Of a stretch of 64,000 nt of DNA, positions 16,946 to 26,773 are shown in pieces (position 1 is the first letter of the stretch; each line of letters starts with the position of its first letter). The stretch is taken from assembly GCF_038446665.1 (NCBI RefSeq), contig NZ_CP151802.1, forward strand, positions 3,658,001 through 3,722,000. Reading direction: 5' to 3'. A program made the translations under genes and the position numbers. Source of the stretch: Lysobacter sp. FW306-1B-D06B (GTDB lineage: Bacteria; Pseudomonadota; Gammaproteobacteria; Xanthomonadales; Xanthomonadaceae). The notes under the pieces were generated by a model. It was not told the origin of the DNA. It made no database searches and was given only the letters and a program-made list of their open reading frames with translations.

Positions 16946-19078
16946 TCAGCGCCGCAACTGCAAGAACTCTTCCGCCGTCACCGGATGCCCCAGCCAATAA
17001 CCCTGCGCGAAATCGCACCCCCGCTCGCGCAGGATCGAATACTGGCCTTCCTTCTCCACACCCTCGGCCACCACCAGGATGCCCAGCGAATGCGCCATCG
17101 CGATGATCGCCGTGGTCAGCGCCAGATCGTCCGGATCGCGCAGCACATCGGCCACGAAACTGCGGTCGATCTTCACCCCGTCCACCGGCACGCGGCGCAG
17201 ATGGCTCAGGCCCGAGAAGCCGGTGCCGAAATCGTCCAGCCACACGCGCACGCCCATGCCGCGCAGTTCCGACAGCAGCGCGCTGGCATGCAGCTCGTCG
17301 CCGATCACCGCCGTCTCGGTCAGTTCCAGATGCAGCATGTCGGCGGAAAGGCCGGTGTCGCGCAAACAGGCCGATACGACCTCCGGCAGATCGCCGCTGC
17401 GCAACTGACGCGGCGAGACGTTCACCGCGACGAACAACGGCTCCGGATCCTTGCGTGCCTTCTGCCACGCCACCGCGTCCGAACACGCCGCGTGCAGCAC
17501 CTGCGGGCCCAGCACTTCGATCAGGCCGCTCTGCTCGGCCACGTCGATGAACACCGACGGCGCGACGAAGCCAAGCTCCGGATGACGCCAGCGCAGCAGC
17601 GCCTCGGCGCCGATCATCGCGCCGTCGACCAGACGGAACACCGGCTGGTACACCAGGCTCAGCTCGCCGCGATCCCACGCGCCGCGCAGTTCGTGTTCCA
17701 GATGCACGCGGCGCTCCACGGCCTGGTTCATCGCGCGGCTGTAGAAACGGAAGCAGTTTTTGCCGGCAACCTTCGCCTGGTACATCGCGATGTCGCCGTT
17801 CTTCATCAGACTGGTGCCGCCAGCGGCGTCCTCCGGGAACAACGTGATGCCGATCGACGTGCCCAGGAACACCTGTCGCCCCTGCACTTCCACCGGCACG
17901 CCCAGGTCGACCACCAGCGTTTCGGCGAGCTTGGTCGCCAGCGCGCGCACGTCTTCCGCGGGGTCGTCGCGCCCCTGTACGAGGATCACGAACTCGTCGC
18001 CGCCGAAACGCGCCAGCAGCGCGTCCTCGCCGCCCACGCGCGCCACCGCGCCTTCGATCCGGCGCGCGCACTGCAGCAGCACTTCGTCGCCCGCGTCGTG
18101 GCCGAGCGTGTCGTTGACGCGCTTGAAGTCGTCGATGTCGGCGAACAGCAAGGCAAGCTGGCGACCGGCGCCGTGCATCTGGTCCAGACGTTCGTCCAGC
18201 GCTTCACGGAACGCGAGCCGGTTCGCCAGGCCCGTGAGCGCATCGGTGTAGGCCATGCGCCGGATCTCGCGATCGTGGCGCGCCAGGCTGTGGCTCATGC
18301 GGTCGAACGCGCGCATGAGGTCGCCCACTTCGTCATTGCGTCCGTCGGCGGACGTGGTGGTGTCGAAGTGGCCGGCCTCGATCTCCTGCGCCGACTCGGC
18401 GAGCCGGCGGATCGGACGCACCAGCAGGCGCTGGATCAACCACAGCGAGAGCGCGCCGAACACCAGCAGCCCCGCACCGAGCAGGCTGACCCAGATCACG
18501 TGGCGCTGGCCGAGCGTGTCCAGTCGCGCGCGCAGCTTGTCGACGGCCTGTTCCTGGAAGCGGCGCATCGCCTGCATGTCGTAACCCACGCGCACGCCAC
18601 CCACGCGCTGCTGGCCGATCAGGATCGGCATCGACACGTCCATGACGCGGTCGTCGAACTGGGTGTGCAGGCCGTTGGCGGCGATGACGCCCGCGGCCAT
18701 CGCGTCGTCCATGCGCTTGCCGTAGGTGGCAATGTCTTCGCTGCCGTCGTGGACGACCTTGCCTTCCTCGTCGAACACGATCACGTAACGCACGTCGGGC
18801 ATGCGCAGCGTGCCGCGCGCGAGCGCACCGACGGCGTCCAGGTCGGAGTAGTACAGCGGGTTGGTCAGCGTCGCGGCCAGTTGCGTCGCGGTGGCCTCGC
18901 CCTGGCGACGCAGGCTCTGGCCGATCATCGTGCGCATGGCCTGGCGGCTGACGCCTTCGACTTCGCGGCGCATCTGCTCCTGCCGGTTCAGCAGCAGCGC
19001 CACCAGCGCCAGCACGACCAGCATCGCCACGCCCATGAGGACGAGGAAGCGGGCCTGCAGCCCCATCCGCAGCCTCAT
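16946..19078 (-). CDS. membrane GGDEF-EAL c-di-GMP signalling protein
   Basis: A 710-residue protein. Membrane helices at about 9-30 and 194-216 bracket a periplasmic sensory domain (31-193). HAMP follows (217-270), then GGDEF (about 275-435; intact GGDEF at 359-363) and EAL (about 455-700; EAL at 492-494, with DDFGTGFSGLSHLRR and VAEGVE present). Both catalytic signatures look intact, so it could make or degrade c-di-GMP. Its ATG overlaps the stop of the upstream PhnD-like gene by four bases (19075-19078), which suggests that the binding protein delivers its input signal. Confidence 0.93.
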   Translation of the reverse strand: MRLRMGLQARFLVLMGVAMLVVLALVALLLNRQEQMRREVEGVSRQAMRTMIGQSLRRQGEATATQLAATLTNPLYYSDLDAVGALARGTLRMPDVRYVIVFDEEGKVVHDGSEDIATYGKRMDDAMAAGVIAANGLHTQFDDRVMDVSMPILIGQQRVGGVRVGYDMQAMRRFQEQAVDKLRARLDTLGQRHVIWVSLLGAGLLVFGALSLWLIQRLLVRPIRRLAESAQEIEAGHFDTTTSADGRNDEVGDLMRAFDRMSHSLARHDREIRRMAYTDALTGLANRLAFREALDERLDQMHGAGRQLALLFADIDDFKRVNDTLGHDAGDEVLLQCARRIEGAVARVGGEDALLARFGGDEFVILVQGRDDPAEDVRALATKLAETLVVDLGVPVEVQGRQVFLGTSIGITLFPEDAAGGTSLMKNGDIAMYQAKVAGKNCFRFYSRAMNQAVERRVHLEHELRGAWDRGELSLVYQPVFRLVDGAMIGAEALLRWRHPELGFVAPSVFIDVAEQSGLIEVLGPQVLHAACSDAVAWQKARKDPEPLFVAVNVSPRQLRSGDLPEVVSACLRDTGLSADMLHLELTETAVIGDELHASALLSELRGMGVRVWLDDFGTGFSGLSHLRRVPVDGVKIDRSFVADVLRDPDDLALTTAIIAMAHSLGILVVAEGVEKEGQYSILRERGCDFAQGYWLGHPVTAEEFLQLRR

Positions 19079-20019
19079 TCGACCTCCGAGCGGACCCGGG
19101 CGACGCCGTCGGAGATGCGGTCCAGCGCCTTCTGCGATGCGGGGTCGACCGGCATGAAGCGGGTCGTGTTGAAAAAGCGCAGCAACGCGTCGCCGGCATC
19201 GGGATCGCCGGCGGCATCCGTGAGCACTTCACGCAGGCGCGCTTCCACGCGCGGATCGAGGTCGCCGCGCACCATTTCCACCGCGCGCGGGTAATCCACG
19301 GTCTGGCCGATCACCACCAGGTCGTTGCGGAACGACGGCGGCATGCGGTCCGGGTTCTGCCAGTCCAGGTTGCTCATCACCCCGACATCGGCCAGACCCT
19401 TGTGCACCCAGGTCGAGATGTTCAGCTCCGACCAGGCGAACAGGTAACCGACCGCGCCGCTGTCGATGCGGTCCTCGGGCGAGAGCAGGATTTCCAGCGA
19501 CAGGCCGCGACGCAGCAGTTCGGCGGCGGGCACGAAGTAGGCGCTGGTCGAATTCGGCCGCTGGAAAGCAATGCTGTGGCCGCGCAGGTCGGCCAGCGAG
19601 CTCAGGCCGCTGTCGCGGCGAGCGAAGAACAGGCTGTGGTAATGACTGACGCCGTCGCGCTCGGTCAGCAGCAACGGGTGTGCGCCGGCGCGCTGGCGCA
19701 GCAGCATCGCGGTGCCGGTGGTCTCGGTGACCCAGTCCACCCGGCCCCGGCGCAGGTAGCTGGCCATCTGCTGGGTGTCCTTGGCCATCAGGATGCGGCC
19801 TTCGCGGATGCCGACGTCGGCCAGGCGCGGGACCACGTAATCCAGCAGCGGCTTGAGCTGCTCGTAGTGCTTCTTGGGATCGTCGCTGATGCGGCCCAGT
19901 ACCAGCACGCCGGAGTCGTTGCCCGCCCATGCCGCCAGCGGAGTAGCCGCCGAAGCCAGCGCGATGAGTGCGAGTGCGAACAGTCTCGGCTGGGCGATGC
20001 GGCGCAGGCTGGCGATCAA
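19075..20019 (-). CDS. PhnD-like phosphate/phosphonate-type periplasmic binding protein
   Basis: About 314 residues: a signal peptide (IAQPRLFALALIALASAATPLAAWA), then a type-2 periplasmic-binding fold of the PhnD family. Visible motifs are VLGRISDDPKKHYEQLKPLLDYV, SLADLRGHSIAFQRPNSTSAYFVPAAELL and WQNPDRMPPSFRNDLVVIGQT. An in-frame ATG at 20085 falls inside the trmJ terminator hairpin, so a TTG at 20019 with GAGGGG upstream is preferred. No ABC permease or ATPase gene is nearby; the next gene, overlapping by four bases, is the GGDEF-EAL protein. Sensing is therefore more likely than transport. The ligand is unknown. Confidence 0.82.
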   Translation of the reverse strand: MIASLRRIAQPRLFALALIALASAATPLAAWAGNDSGVLVLGRISDDPKKHYEQLKPLLDYVVPRLADVGIREGRILMAKDTQQMASYLRRGRVDWVTETTGTAMLLRQRAGAHPLLLTERDGVSHYHSLFFARRDSGLSSLADLRGHSIAFQRPNSTSAYFVPAAELLRRGLSLEILLSPEDRIDSGAVGYLFAWSELNISTWVHKGLADVGVMSNLDWQNPDRMPPSFRNDLVVIGQTVDYPRAVEMVRGDLDPRVEARLREVLTDAAGDPDAGDALLRFFNTTRFMPVDPASQKALDRISDGVARVRSEVE

Positions 20020-20059
20020 GTACGACGACCCCTCGGGATGCCGTCGGGCAGCGTAATCG

Positions 20060-20102
20060 AAAAGGCGGGCGGCCCGATACGGCAAACCGTCGGGCCGCCC
20101 GC
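20060..20102 (-). terminator. rho-independent terminator of trmJ
   Basis: Perfect 13-base arms at 20065-20077 (GCGGGCGGCCCGA) and 20090-20102. Reading on the minus strand the hairpin is followed by CTTTT. It begins four bases after the trmJ stop. Confidence 0.85.
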
Positions 20103-20105
20103 AGA

Positions 20106-20897
20106 TCAGCGTTTTGGCCCGGCGAGCATGGCCATGCGCTGGGCGTCGGCCAGGATGCCGCGCAGGATCCGCACCTCGCGCTCGTCCAGCCCCGCGCGCA
20201 GGTACAGGCGCCGCAGCTTGCGCATGGCCGATTCGGGGGCGCGGCCCTTGTGGAAGTCGATGGCGTCCAGGGTTTCGGCGAGCTGGGCGAAGAAGCCCTC
20301 CATCTGCGCATGCGAGGCGGGGGGATCGCGCGGTTCGGCGGTGTCGGCGTCGCCCTGCCCGGCCTGGGTCTCCAGCAGGGCCAGGCGCAGCTCGTAGCTG
20401 AGCACCTGCACCGCCGCGGCCAGGTTGAGCGAGCTGTACTCCGGGTTGGCCGGAATGTGCACCGAGGCGTGGCAGAGCTGGAGCTCGTCGTTGCTCAGGC
20501 CCGTGCGTTCGCGGCCGAAGACCAGCGCCACTTCGGCGCCGTCGGCGGCTTGCGCTACGCAGCGCGCGGCCGCTTCACGCGGCAGCAGTTCCTCCAGCTG
20601 GACGCGGCGGCTACGGGCGGTGCAACCCAGCACGAGGCGGCAGTCGGCCACGGCCTCGGCCAGGGTCTGGCAGACGACGGCCTCGGCCAGGACGTCGTCG
20701 GCCCCGGCGGCCAGGGCGTAGGACTCGGCGCTGACGGCCTTCTCGGGGGCCACGAGGACCAGCCGCGACAGGCCCATGGTCTTCATTGCGCGCGCGGCCG
20801 AGCCCATGTTGCCGGGGTGTTGGGTGCCGACGAGGACGATGCGCAGGCGCGGAGCCGCGGCGGGCGGGTTGTTCATGGAATGGGATTCGGAACTCAT
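20106..20897 (-). CDS. trmJ: tRNA (cytidine/uridine-32-2'-O)-methyltransferase
   Basis: A 263-residue SPOUT-class enzyme that 2'-O-methylates nucleotide 32 in the anticodon loop of several tRNAs. Family motifs are IVLVGTQHPGNMGSAARAMKTMG, LVFGRERTGLSNDEL and the knot segment SSLNLAAAVQVLSYELR. The C-terminal helical part carries the TrmJ-type extension. ATG 20897 and ATG 20876 are both possible; neither has a strong ribosome site. It diverges from suhB, as is common in gammaproteobacteria. Confidence 0.92.
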   Translation of the reverse strand: MSSESHSMNNPPAAAPRLRIVLVGTQHPGNMGSAARAMKTMGLSRLVLVAPEKAVSAESYALAAGADDVLAEAVVCQTLAEAVADCRLVLGCTARSRRVQLEELLPREAAARCVAQAADGAEVALVFGRERTGLSNDELQLCHASVHIPANPEYSSLNLAAAVQVLSYELRLALLETQAGQGDADTAEPRDPPASHAQMEGFFAQLAETLDAIDFHKGRAPESAMRKLRRLYLRAGLDEREVRILRGILADAQRMAMLAGPKR

Positions 20898-21012
20898 GGC
20901 GCGCAATGGTAAACTCCGCGCCCCGGCCGCGACCCCGTCGTGATATGCCGGCCCGCTCTTTCACCGCCGCCAGTCCATCCCCACCCCGTCCCCCGAACGA
21001 GGCCGCTCGCCC

Positions 21013-21831
21013 ATGCAGAAACCCGCCGTAACCCTCATGGTCAAGGCCGCCCGCGCCGCCGGCAACGTCCTGTTGCGCCACATGAACAAGCTCGACGCCC
21101 TCAACGTGGTCGAGAAGGACCGTATGGACTACGCCAGCGAAGTCGACGGCCTGGCGGAGAAGGAGATCATCAAGGAATTCCGCCGCGCCACGCCCGACTA
21201 CGCCATCCTCGGCGAAGAAACCGGCTCCACCGGCCACCACCGCTTCACCTGGGTGATCGACCCGCTCGACGGCACCAGCAACTACCTGCACGGCATTCCG
21301 CATTTCTGCGTGTCGATCGCGCTGGTGGAAAACGGCGAGCCGATCCATGGCGTGATCTTCGATCCGCTGCGCAACGACCTGTTCACCGCCAGCCGCGGCA
21401 GCGGCGCGACGCTCAACGAGCGCAAGATCCGCATCGCCGACCGCAAGGACCTGTCCGGCGCGATGATCATCACCGGCTTCCCGCCGCGCGAACGCGAGCG
21501 CGCCAGCGCGCAGCTCAAGTGCGTGGACTCGCTGCTGGTGGAGGCCGAGGACATCCGCCGCACCGGTTCGGCCGCGCTGGACCTGGCCTGGGTCGCCTGC
21601 GGCCGTGCCGACGCCTACTTCGAAGCCGGCGTGAAGCCGTGGGACATCGCCGCCGGCGTGCTGCTGGTGCGCGAGGCCGGCGGCAAGGTCTGCGATTTCC
21701 GCGGCCGCAGCACGGGCCCGATGGACAACCGCGGCCTGGCCGGCCGCCAGCTCGTCGCCGGCAACCTCAAGATCTGCGACGCCTTGCAGCAGAAGATCGT
21801 CAACACGGGCTATGCGGCGGCGTTCGACTGA
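21013..21831 (+). CDS. suhB: inositol-1-monophosphatase
   Basis: A 272-residue Mg-dependent phosphatase that hydrolyses inositol monophosphate; E. coli SuhB also takes part in rRNA antitermination. Metal-binding motifs are complete: GEETG (about 72-76), [19 protein letters not shown] (about 85-103) and [17 protein letters not shown] (about 215-231). Length is normal. It diverges from trmJ and is closed by a strong terminator at 21856. Confidence 0.95.
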   Translation: MQKPAVTLMVKAARAAGNVLLRHMNKLDALNVVEKDRMDYASEVDGLAEKEIIKEFRRATPDYAILGEETGSTGHHRFTWVIDPLDGTSNYLHGIPHFCVSIALVENGEPIHGVIFDPLRNDLFTASRGSGATLNERKIRIADRKDLSGAMIITGFPPRERERASAQLKCVDSLLVEAEDIRRTGSAALDLAWVACGRADAYFEAGVKPWDIAAGVLLVREAGGKVCDFRGRSTGPMDNRGLAGRQLVAGNLKICDALQQKIVNTGYAAAFD

Positions 21832-21855
21832 GCGACCCGCCCCATTGCGCATCGC

Positions 21856-21884
21856 AAAAAAGCCGCGCACTGCGCGGCTTTTTT
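21856..21884 (+). terminator. rho-independent terminator of suhB
   Basis: Thirteen-base arms AAAAAAGCCGCGC (21856-21868) and GCGCGGCTTTTTT (21872-21884) with loop ACT. It is 24 bases after the suhB stop. Confidence 0.92.
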
Positions 21885-21944
21885 GTGGACCGTGACGTCG
21901 ACGTTCGCCCTGCCGTCATCCCGGTTCCGGCCTGCACGCGGACT

Positions 21945-23318
21945 TCAATAGCAATCCGAGAACGCCTCCAGCCGCTGCGGATGCGCATCGCACCCGTAGA
22001 CGTAGCCCGCGCCCGCATCGCCCAGCGCGAAGTCTTCGGTGACATCGCCGAACTGCATCAGGAAACGCATCGGCTGGCCACAATCCGGGCAGGTCGCGCC
22101 GTGCACGCCCTGGATCAGCGCGGGGTATCCGCCCACGATGATCAGGTCGCTGGCGATGTACGCATGGCCCCGCGTATCGCCGGTGATCAGCATGCCGAGC
22201 AGACGATCGGGATGCGCGGTCGCGGACCCAAGGGCCGCTTTCAGCTCCGGCATGCGCTCGAAGAACCAGTCGGCATCGGGCCATTCGCCGTCGCCTTCGT
22301 CGTCGCCGGCGGGCACCTCGTTCGGCGGAATCGCCAGCGGCATGACGGCGCATGGCGCGAGTTTCGGACCCGGCGGCGCAGGCATCGGCTGCAGCTCGTC
22401 GGAACGGGCATGGCAACGCACCACCAGCGCATGTTCGTGCTCGTCCAGGTACACGCTCAACACGCGATCGCGCCATACCGGATGCGCGGTGCCTTCCAGC
22501 GGCACCTGCAACAGGAACAGCGCCGGGTGACCTGCCGCGTCCACGGGCCACGTCTCGCCCGGCGCGGACAACGGGTCGCCGCCGACACGCGCGATCGGAT
22601 CGCCCGCCGCGCCTTCTGCGACCGGCCGGTACATCAGCCGGTACTCGCCACGGCGTGCGGTCGTATCGATCAGGTCGATCAGGCGCTCGCGCTCGTCCGG
22701 AGCGAGTTTCGCGAAATCCTCACGCGTCTGCGCTTCGGCCTTGCGTCCGCCGCGCGTGCCCCACCACAACGGCAGGCCGATCAACGCGGCCACGGCCAGC
22801 GCCGCAGCGCCGAGCTTCGCCAACGCGAGCAGCGATGTGCCAAGCACACCCGGCGCCAGGTTGCGCGACAGGACGAACGCACAGGCGGCCGTCCACGCGA
22901 GACCGACCAGCCACCACGCGATCGTGCGCACGCGGGGAAGCAACGTCTGCCGCCATTGGAACGCACTGCCCCACAAGGTGAACGTCATCAGGCCCAGCCC
23001 GCACGCCCACGTGAACGCCAGCGGCCAGAACGTTTCCGCGCGCGGTGCGGCGCAGTTGCTGTAGTGGATGAAGACGTCCGTGCGCGGCCACCATGCCTGC
23101 ACGACGCCGACCAGCATCGCGAAGATCGCGCCCGTGGCCACGCGCGCGATCCACACCGCCGGACGCTGCACCCAGCGCTTCCACGCCAGCGCGACCGGCA
23201 CCGTCCACGCCAGCACCGTCGCGGCGGCCCACATCACTTCACGTTGCGGCGTCGTCGCCAGAAACACCGACAGGACCAGCGACAAGACCAGCGCCGGCCA
23301 GAACACGAACGGGCTCAT
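21945..23318 (-). CDS. membrane protein with C-terminal DUF1963-like domain
   Basis: A 457-residue protein. The first 190 residues are hydrophobic with about six membrane segments. The remainder is soluble and shows a pattern like DUF1963/YwqG proteins (ALFLLQVPLEGT, VLSVYLDEHEHALVV, then late CPDCGQPMRFLMQFGD, where two Cys could bind a metal). ATG 23318 has GGGGAAGGA just upstream. I know no function for such a fusion. It stands alone between suhB and the small monooxygenase-like gene. Confidence 0.65.
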   Translation of the reverse strand: MSPFVFWPALVLSLVLSVFLATTPQREVMWAAATVLAWTVPVALAWKRWVQRPAVWIARVATGAIFAMLVGVVQAWWPRTDVFIHYSNCAAPRAETFWPLAFTWACGLGLMTFTLWGSAFQWRQTLLPRVRTIAWWLVGLAWTAACAFVLSRNLAPGVLGTSLLALAKLGAAALAVAALIGLPLWWGTRGGRKAEAQTREDFAKLAPDERERLIDLIDTTARRGEYRLMYRPVAEGAAGDPIARVGGDPLSAPGETWPVDAAGHPALFLLQVPLEGTAHPVWRDRVLSVYLDEHEHALVVRCHARSDELQPMPAPPGPKLAPCAVMPLAIPPNEVPAGDDEGDGEWPDADWFFERMPELKAALGSATAHPDRLLGMLITGDTRGHAYIASDLIIVGGYPALIQGVHGATCPDCGQPMRFLMQFGDVTEDFALGDAGAGYVYGCDAHPQRLEAFSDCY

Positions 23319-23496
23319 TCCTTCCCCTCGGACCATTCCTTTGTCAGGCGACCGGAATGCACGTCGGCCGCCGCCCCGTGCCGATGCTATCGCATGGCCG
23401 ATGCCTGCGGGTGCGTCACGCGCTGTAGACCCAACCGGCGCCCTACCCGGTCGAGCACGCGACCGGCCTGTTCGCGATGCGGTACGAGGCGGCGCC

Positions 23497-23823
23497 TCAG
23501 ACGCGTGCGCCGTGCCATTCGCCCAGAGGCAGCAGCACCTGCGGTTCGCGCGGTCGCTGCAGCATCGGCTCGATGCGGGCGTCGTACTCCATGCGGTATG
23601 GCTTCATCTGGTTGCGCAGGAAGGATTCGACGTCAGGCTCGGCCCAGCGTTCGTACAACGTGAACTGGTTCGGATCGCCCGCGTCCTGGTGCGCGTAGCA
23701 GGCGATGAACTCGGGCTCGCGCGACATGGCCTGCGCGATGGCGTGGAACTCGCGTTTCCAGTCCTCCACGCGCTCGGGCCTGACATGCAGCTTCACGTAG
23801 AAAACGAGTTCGTCGTTGGCCAT
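23497..23823 (-). CDS. ABM-fold putative quinol monooxygenase
   Basis: A 108-residue protein with the antibiotic-biosynthesis-monooxygenase (dimeric alpha/beta barrel) pattern: FYVKLHVRPERVEDWKREFH at the start, FIACYAHQDAGDPNQFTLYERW in the middle, then SFLRNQMKPY. Family members oxidise quinones or small aromatics without cofactors, or are simple dimer modules. AGGAG lies six bases before ATG 23823. No neighbouring biosynthetic genes give a substrate. Confidence 0.8.
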   Translation of the reverse strand: MANDELVFYVKLHVRPERVEDWKREFHAIAQAMSREPEFIACYAHQDAGDPNQFTLYERWAEPDVESFLRNQMKPYRMEYDARIEPMLQRPREPQVLLPLGEWHGARV

Positions 23824-23983
23824 CCACTTCTCCTGTCGGGGCGCGACGTCTGCGCACGCGCGGATTCTCCCGCATCCGCGCGCACCGTCGCCACCCCGCC
23901 GAACCCGCATCGCGAGCGCGCCTGCGATCCCCCACCGCAAGCGCGCTCCAGCGATGCGTGCCCGAAGGCACTGTCGCGGCGTG

Positions 23984-26569
23984 TTACGCCGCAGCGCGCG
24001 TGGCCGCTGCGCGGCGCTCGCCGATGACGAACTGACGCACCGCGCCGGAGAGCGCGCGCGCCTGCTCTTCCATGCTGTGCGCGGACGCCGACGCTTCCTC
24101 CACCAGCGCCGCGTTCTGCTGCGTGCCTTCGTCCATGTTGGCGATCGCATTGCTCACCAGTTCGATCCCGGCGCTCTGCTCCTGCGAGGCGGTGGAGATG
24201 TCGGCCATGATGTCGGTGACGCGACGCACCGACGCGACGATCTCGGTCATCGTCGTACCGGCGCGATCCACCAGCGCCGAACCGTCGTTGACCTTGGCCA
24301 CCGAGGTTTCGATCAGCGACTTGATTTCCTTGGCCGCGTTGGCCGAACGCAGCGCCAGCGCGCGCACTTCCGCGGCGACGACCGCGAAACCGCGTCCGCT
24401 CTCGCCCGCGCGCGCCGCCTCGACGGCGGCGTTGAGCGCCAGGATGTTGGTCTGGAACGCGATGCCGTCGATGGTGCCGATGATCTCGGCGATGCGGTGC
24501 GAGGACGCTTCGATCTCGCGCATCGTCGCCACGGCACTGCCCACCACTTCGCCGCCCTGCGAGGCGACGTTGGCCGCCTCGATCGCGAACTGGTTGGCCT
24601 GGCGTGCGGACTCGGCGTTCTGGCGCACGGTGGAGGTGAGTTCCTCCATCGACGCGGCGGTTTCCTCCAGGCTCGCGGCCTGCTGTTCGGTGCGGCGCGA
24701 AAGATCGGCGTTGCCGGCGGCGATCTCCGCGGCGGCGCCGTCGATCGCGCCGGAGGCTTCCTGGATGCGGCCGACGATGCCGGTGAGCTGCGCGATCGTG
24801 GCGTCGGCATCGTCGCGCATGCGCGCGAACACGCCGTGGAAGTCGCCGTGCATGCGTTCGGTGAGGTCGCCGCGCGCGATGGCCCGCAGCAGGCGCGAGG
24901 CTTCGCCCAGGTTGTGGTCGCTCACCGACATCATCGCGTTGAGGCCGTCGACCATCGCGCGGAAGTCGTGCTGGAACCGCGCCGCGTCGCCGCGCACGCT
25001 GAAATCGCCGGCAGCGGCGGCCGCGGACAGGCGCTTGATCTCGTGGTTGATCGCCGACAGGTTCGCCTTGACGGTGTCCATGGTTTGCGTGAGCACGGCC
25101 TTCTCGCCGGGCAGGCGTTCCATGTCGATCGACAGGTCGCCGACCGCGTAGCGGCGCATCACGTCGGCCAGCTGCATCTTCACCTCGATGTGCGCGGCGA
25201 CCAGTGCGTTGGTGTCGCGCACCATCTCGCCGTACTGGCCGGGGAAGGTGTCGGCGTCCATGCGATGGCTGATCTCGCCGGCTTCGTGCCGTCGCGCCAT
25301 CTCGCGTTGTGCCGCGATCACCGACTGCACGCGCTCGCGCATGCGCGCCATCGATTGCTGCAGGCGGCCGAGTTCGTCGTGGCGCGCGCGCGGCATCGCG
25401 CTGTCCAGACGCCCCTGGGCCACGTCATCGGCAAGACGGGCGACTTCGGCCAGAGGCTGGGTCACCGTGCGACGCACGCACCACCACGACACGCCCAGGA
25501 TCAGCATCAGCGTGACCAGCGATGCGACCGCGATCAGCACGACCAACGCATGCGAGGCAGCGACGATCTGCGCCTTCGGCTCGGCCGCGACGACCGCCCA
25601 GTTCCAGGCGGGGAAGCTTTCCACGGCGACGAGCGTGGGCTCGGCGGCGGACTTCGTCGCGCCCGCCAGATCCACTTCGACGAGCCCGCCGCCCGCGGCC
25701 ACCGCAGTACGCAGCGCCTGCTGGCCGGCCGTGTCGAGGATTCCGCGCAGCGGCGTGCCTTCGTCGGTCGGATGGATGACCAGCGACTCCTCGCCCTCGC
25801 GCGCGGTGTCGATCACCAGGAAATGCCCGCGCTCGCCGATGCGCATGGCGCGGGTGCGTTCCTTCAGCGCAGCCAGCTCGCTGCCGTAGTCCTTGCCGAC
25901 GAACAGCACACCGACCAGCGCGCCCGCATCGTCGTGCAACGGGCGGTAGTGCGTCATGTAGGCGCGGCCGAACAGCGTGGCCTTGCCGGTATACGCCTGG
26001 TTCTTCAGAAGGCGCGCATAGGCCGGCGAATCGTGCGCCAGGCGCGTGCCGATGACGCGCTCGCCCTTCTCGTTGCGCAGCGAAGTGGCGACGCGGACGA
26101 AGTCGCCTCCTTCGCGGGCGAACACCGTGGCGACGGCGCCGGTGTCCTGGGTGAAGCGATCGACCGGAGCGAACGATGCGTCGACCGTCTGCCCGTCCAG
26201 CGAGAGCTTCGGCGTGCCGTCCTTGTTCGCGGTCAGTGCCACCGGCCCACCGAGCAAGGTCGCCTGCAACGCGCCGCCGAGCGTCTTCGTGGCGTCGGTC
26301 AGGCTGGCCTCATAGGTGGCGACGTTGTCGCGCAGGATGCGCGCCGCCGAGCGCAGGTCGTGGCCGGCGCGTTCTTCGATGGCCTGCGAGGCCTGGCGGC
26401 TCACCATGACGGTGAGGCCGGCCATCATCACCACCATCGTGACGACGAGCACCACGCCGATCTGGCGGCCGAGCGAGGCGCGCACCCAGCTCGCGCGCGA
26501 CGGCGCGGCGGTGGATCGTCGCGGAGCCACCGCGACGGGCGCGGTGCGGGGCACTTCGGACGGAGTCAT
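23984..26569 (-). CDS. methyl-accepting chemotaxis protein with Cache sensor
   Basis: An 861-residue chemoreceptor. A Pro/Ala-rich cytoplasmic N-tail (1-30) precedes helix 1 (about 37-56); a periplasmic double-Cache-like sensor spans 57-338 ([16 protein letters not shown] and [10 protein letters not shown] segments). Helix 2 is about 341-364, then HAMP (365-417) and further HAMP-like blocks to about 595 ([27 protein letters not shown]). The signalling tip ([20 protein letters not shown], then [14 protein letters not shown]) is at about 700-740. No CheR-docking pentapeptide is seen at the C-terminus. No other chemotaxis gene is in the window. Confidence 0.92.
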   Translation of the reverse strand: MTPSEVPRTAPVAVAPRRSTAAPSRASWVRASLGRQIGVVLVVTMVVMMAGLTVMVSRQASQAIEERAGHDLRSAARILRDNVATYEASLTDATKTLGGALQATLLGGPVALTANKDGTPKLSLDGQTVDASFAPVDRFTQDTGAVATVFAREGGDFVRVATSLRNEKGERVIGTRLAHDSPAYARLLKNQAYTGKATLFGRAYMTHYRPLHDDAGALVGVLFVGKDYGSELAALKERTRAMRIGERGHFLVIDTAREGEESLVIHPTDEGTPLRGILDTAGQQALRTAVAAGGGLVEVDLAGATKSAAEPTLVAVESFPAWNWAVVAAEPKAQIVAASHALVVLIAVASLVTLMLILGVSWWCVRRTVTQPLAEVARLADDVAQGRLDSAMPRARHDELGRLQQSMARMRERVQSVIAAQREMARRHEAGEISHRMDADTFPGQYGEMVRDTNALVAAHIEVKMQLADVMRRYAVGDLSIDMERLPGEKAVLTQTMDTVKANLSAINHEIKRLSAAAAAGDFSVRGDAARFQHDFRAMVDGLNAMMSVSDHNLGEASRLLRAIARGDLTERMHGDFHGVFARMRDDADATIAQLTGIVGRIQEASGAIDGAAAEIAAGNADLSRRTEQQAASLEETAASMEELTSTVRQNAESARQANQFAIEAANVASQGGEVVGSAVATMREIEASSHRIAEIIGTIDGIAFQTNILALNAAVEAARAGESGRGFAVVAAEVRALALRSANAAKEIKSLIETSVAKVNDGSALVDRAGTTMTEIVASVRRVTDIMADISTASQEQSAGIELVSNAIANMDEGTQQNAALVEEASASAHSMEEQARALSGAVRQFVIGERRAAATRAAA

Positions 26570-26726
26570 GGGGCGCGGGTCGGGTGTGGGGTTCGACTCG
26601 TTAACGACCGGGGCCGGTGTGACTTGAGTCGCAGTTTTGTGACACCGCCCGGTGCGGCACATGCCGCCCCGCCGAGGCCCGCGCCTCACGGGCTGCCCCC
26701 GATGTCGGACACCCGCGCGCCAACGA

Positions 26727-26753
26727 AAAAGGCCGCGCAATGCGCGGCCTTTT
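26727..26753 (-). terminator. rho-independent terminator of the secDF cluster
   Basis: Arms AAAAGGCCGCGCA (26727-26739) and TGCGCGGCCTTTT (26741-26753). On the minus strand the hairpin is followed by a T-rich tract (TTTTTCGTT). It is 20 bases after the secF stop. Confidence 0.88.
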
Positions 26754-26773
26754 CGAACCTCCGGCGCGGCCCG

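Noticed and set aside
19075..20085. ATG 20085 as start of the PhnD-like protein
   Set aside because: It lies in the loop of the trmJ terminator hairpin and adds residues unlike a signal peptide. TTG 20019 has a ribosome site and gives a proper signal sequence.
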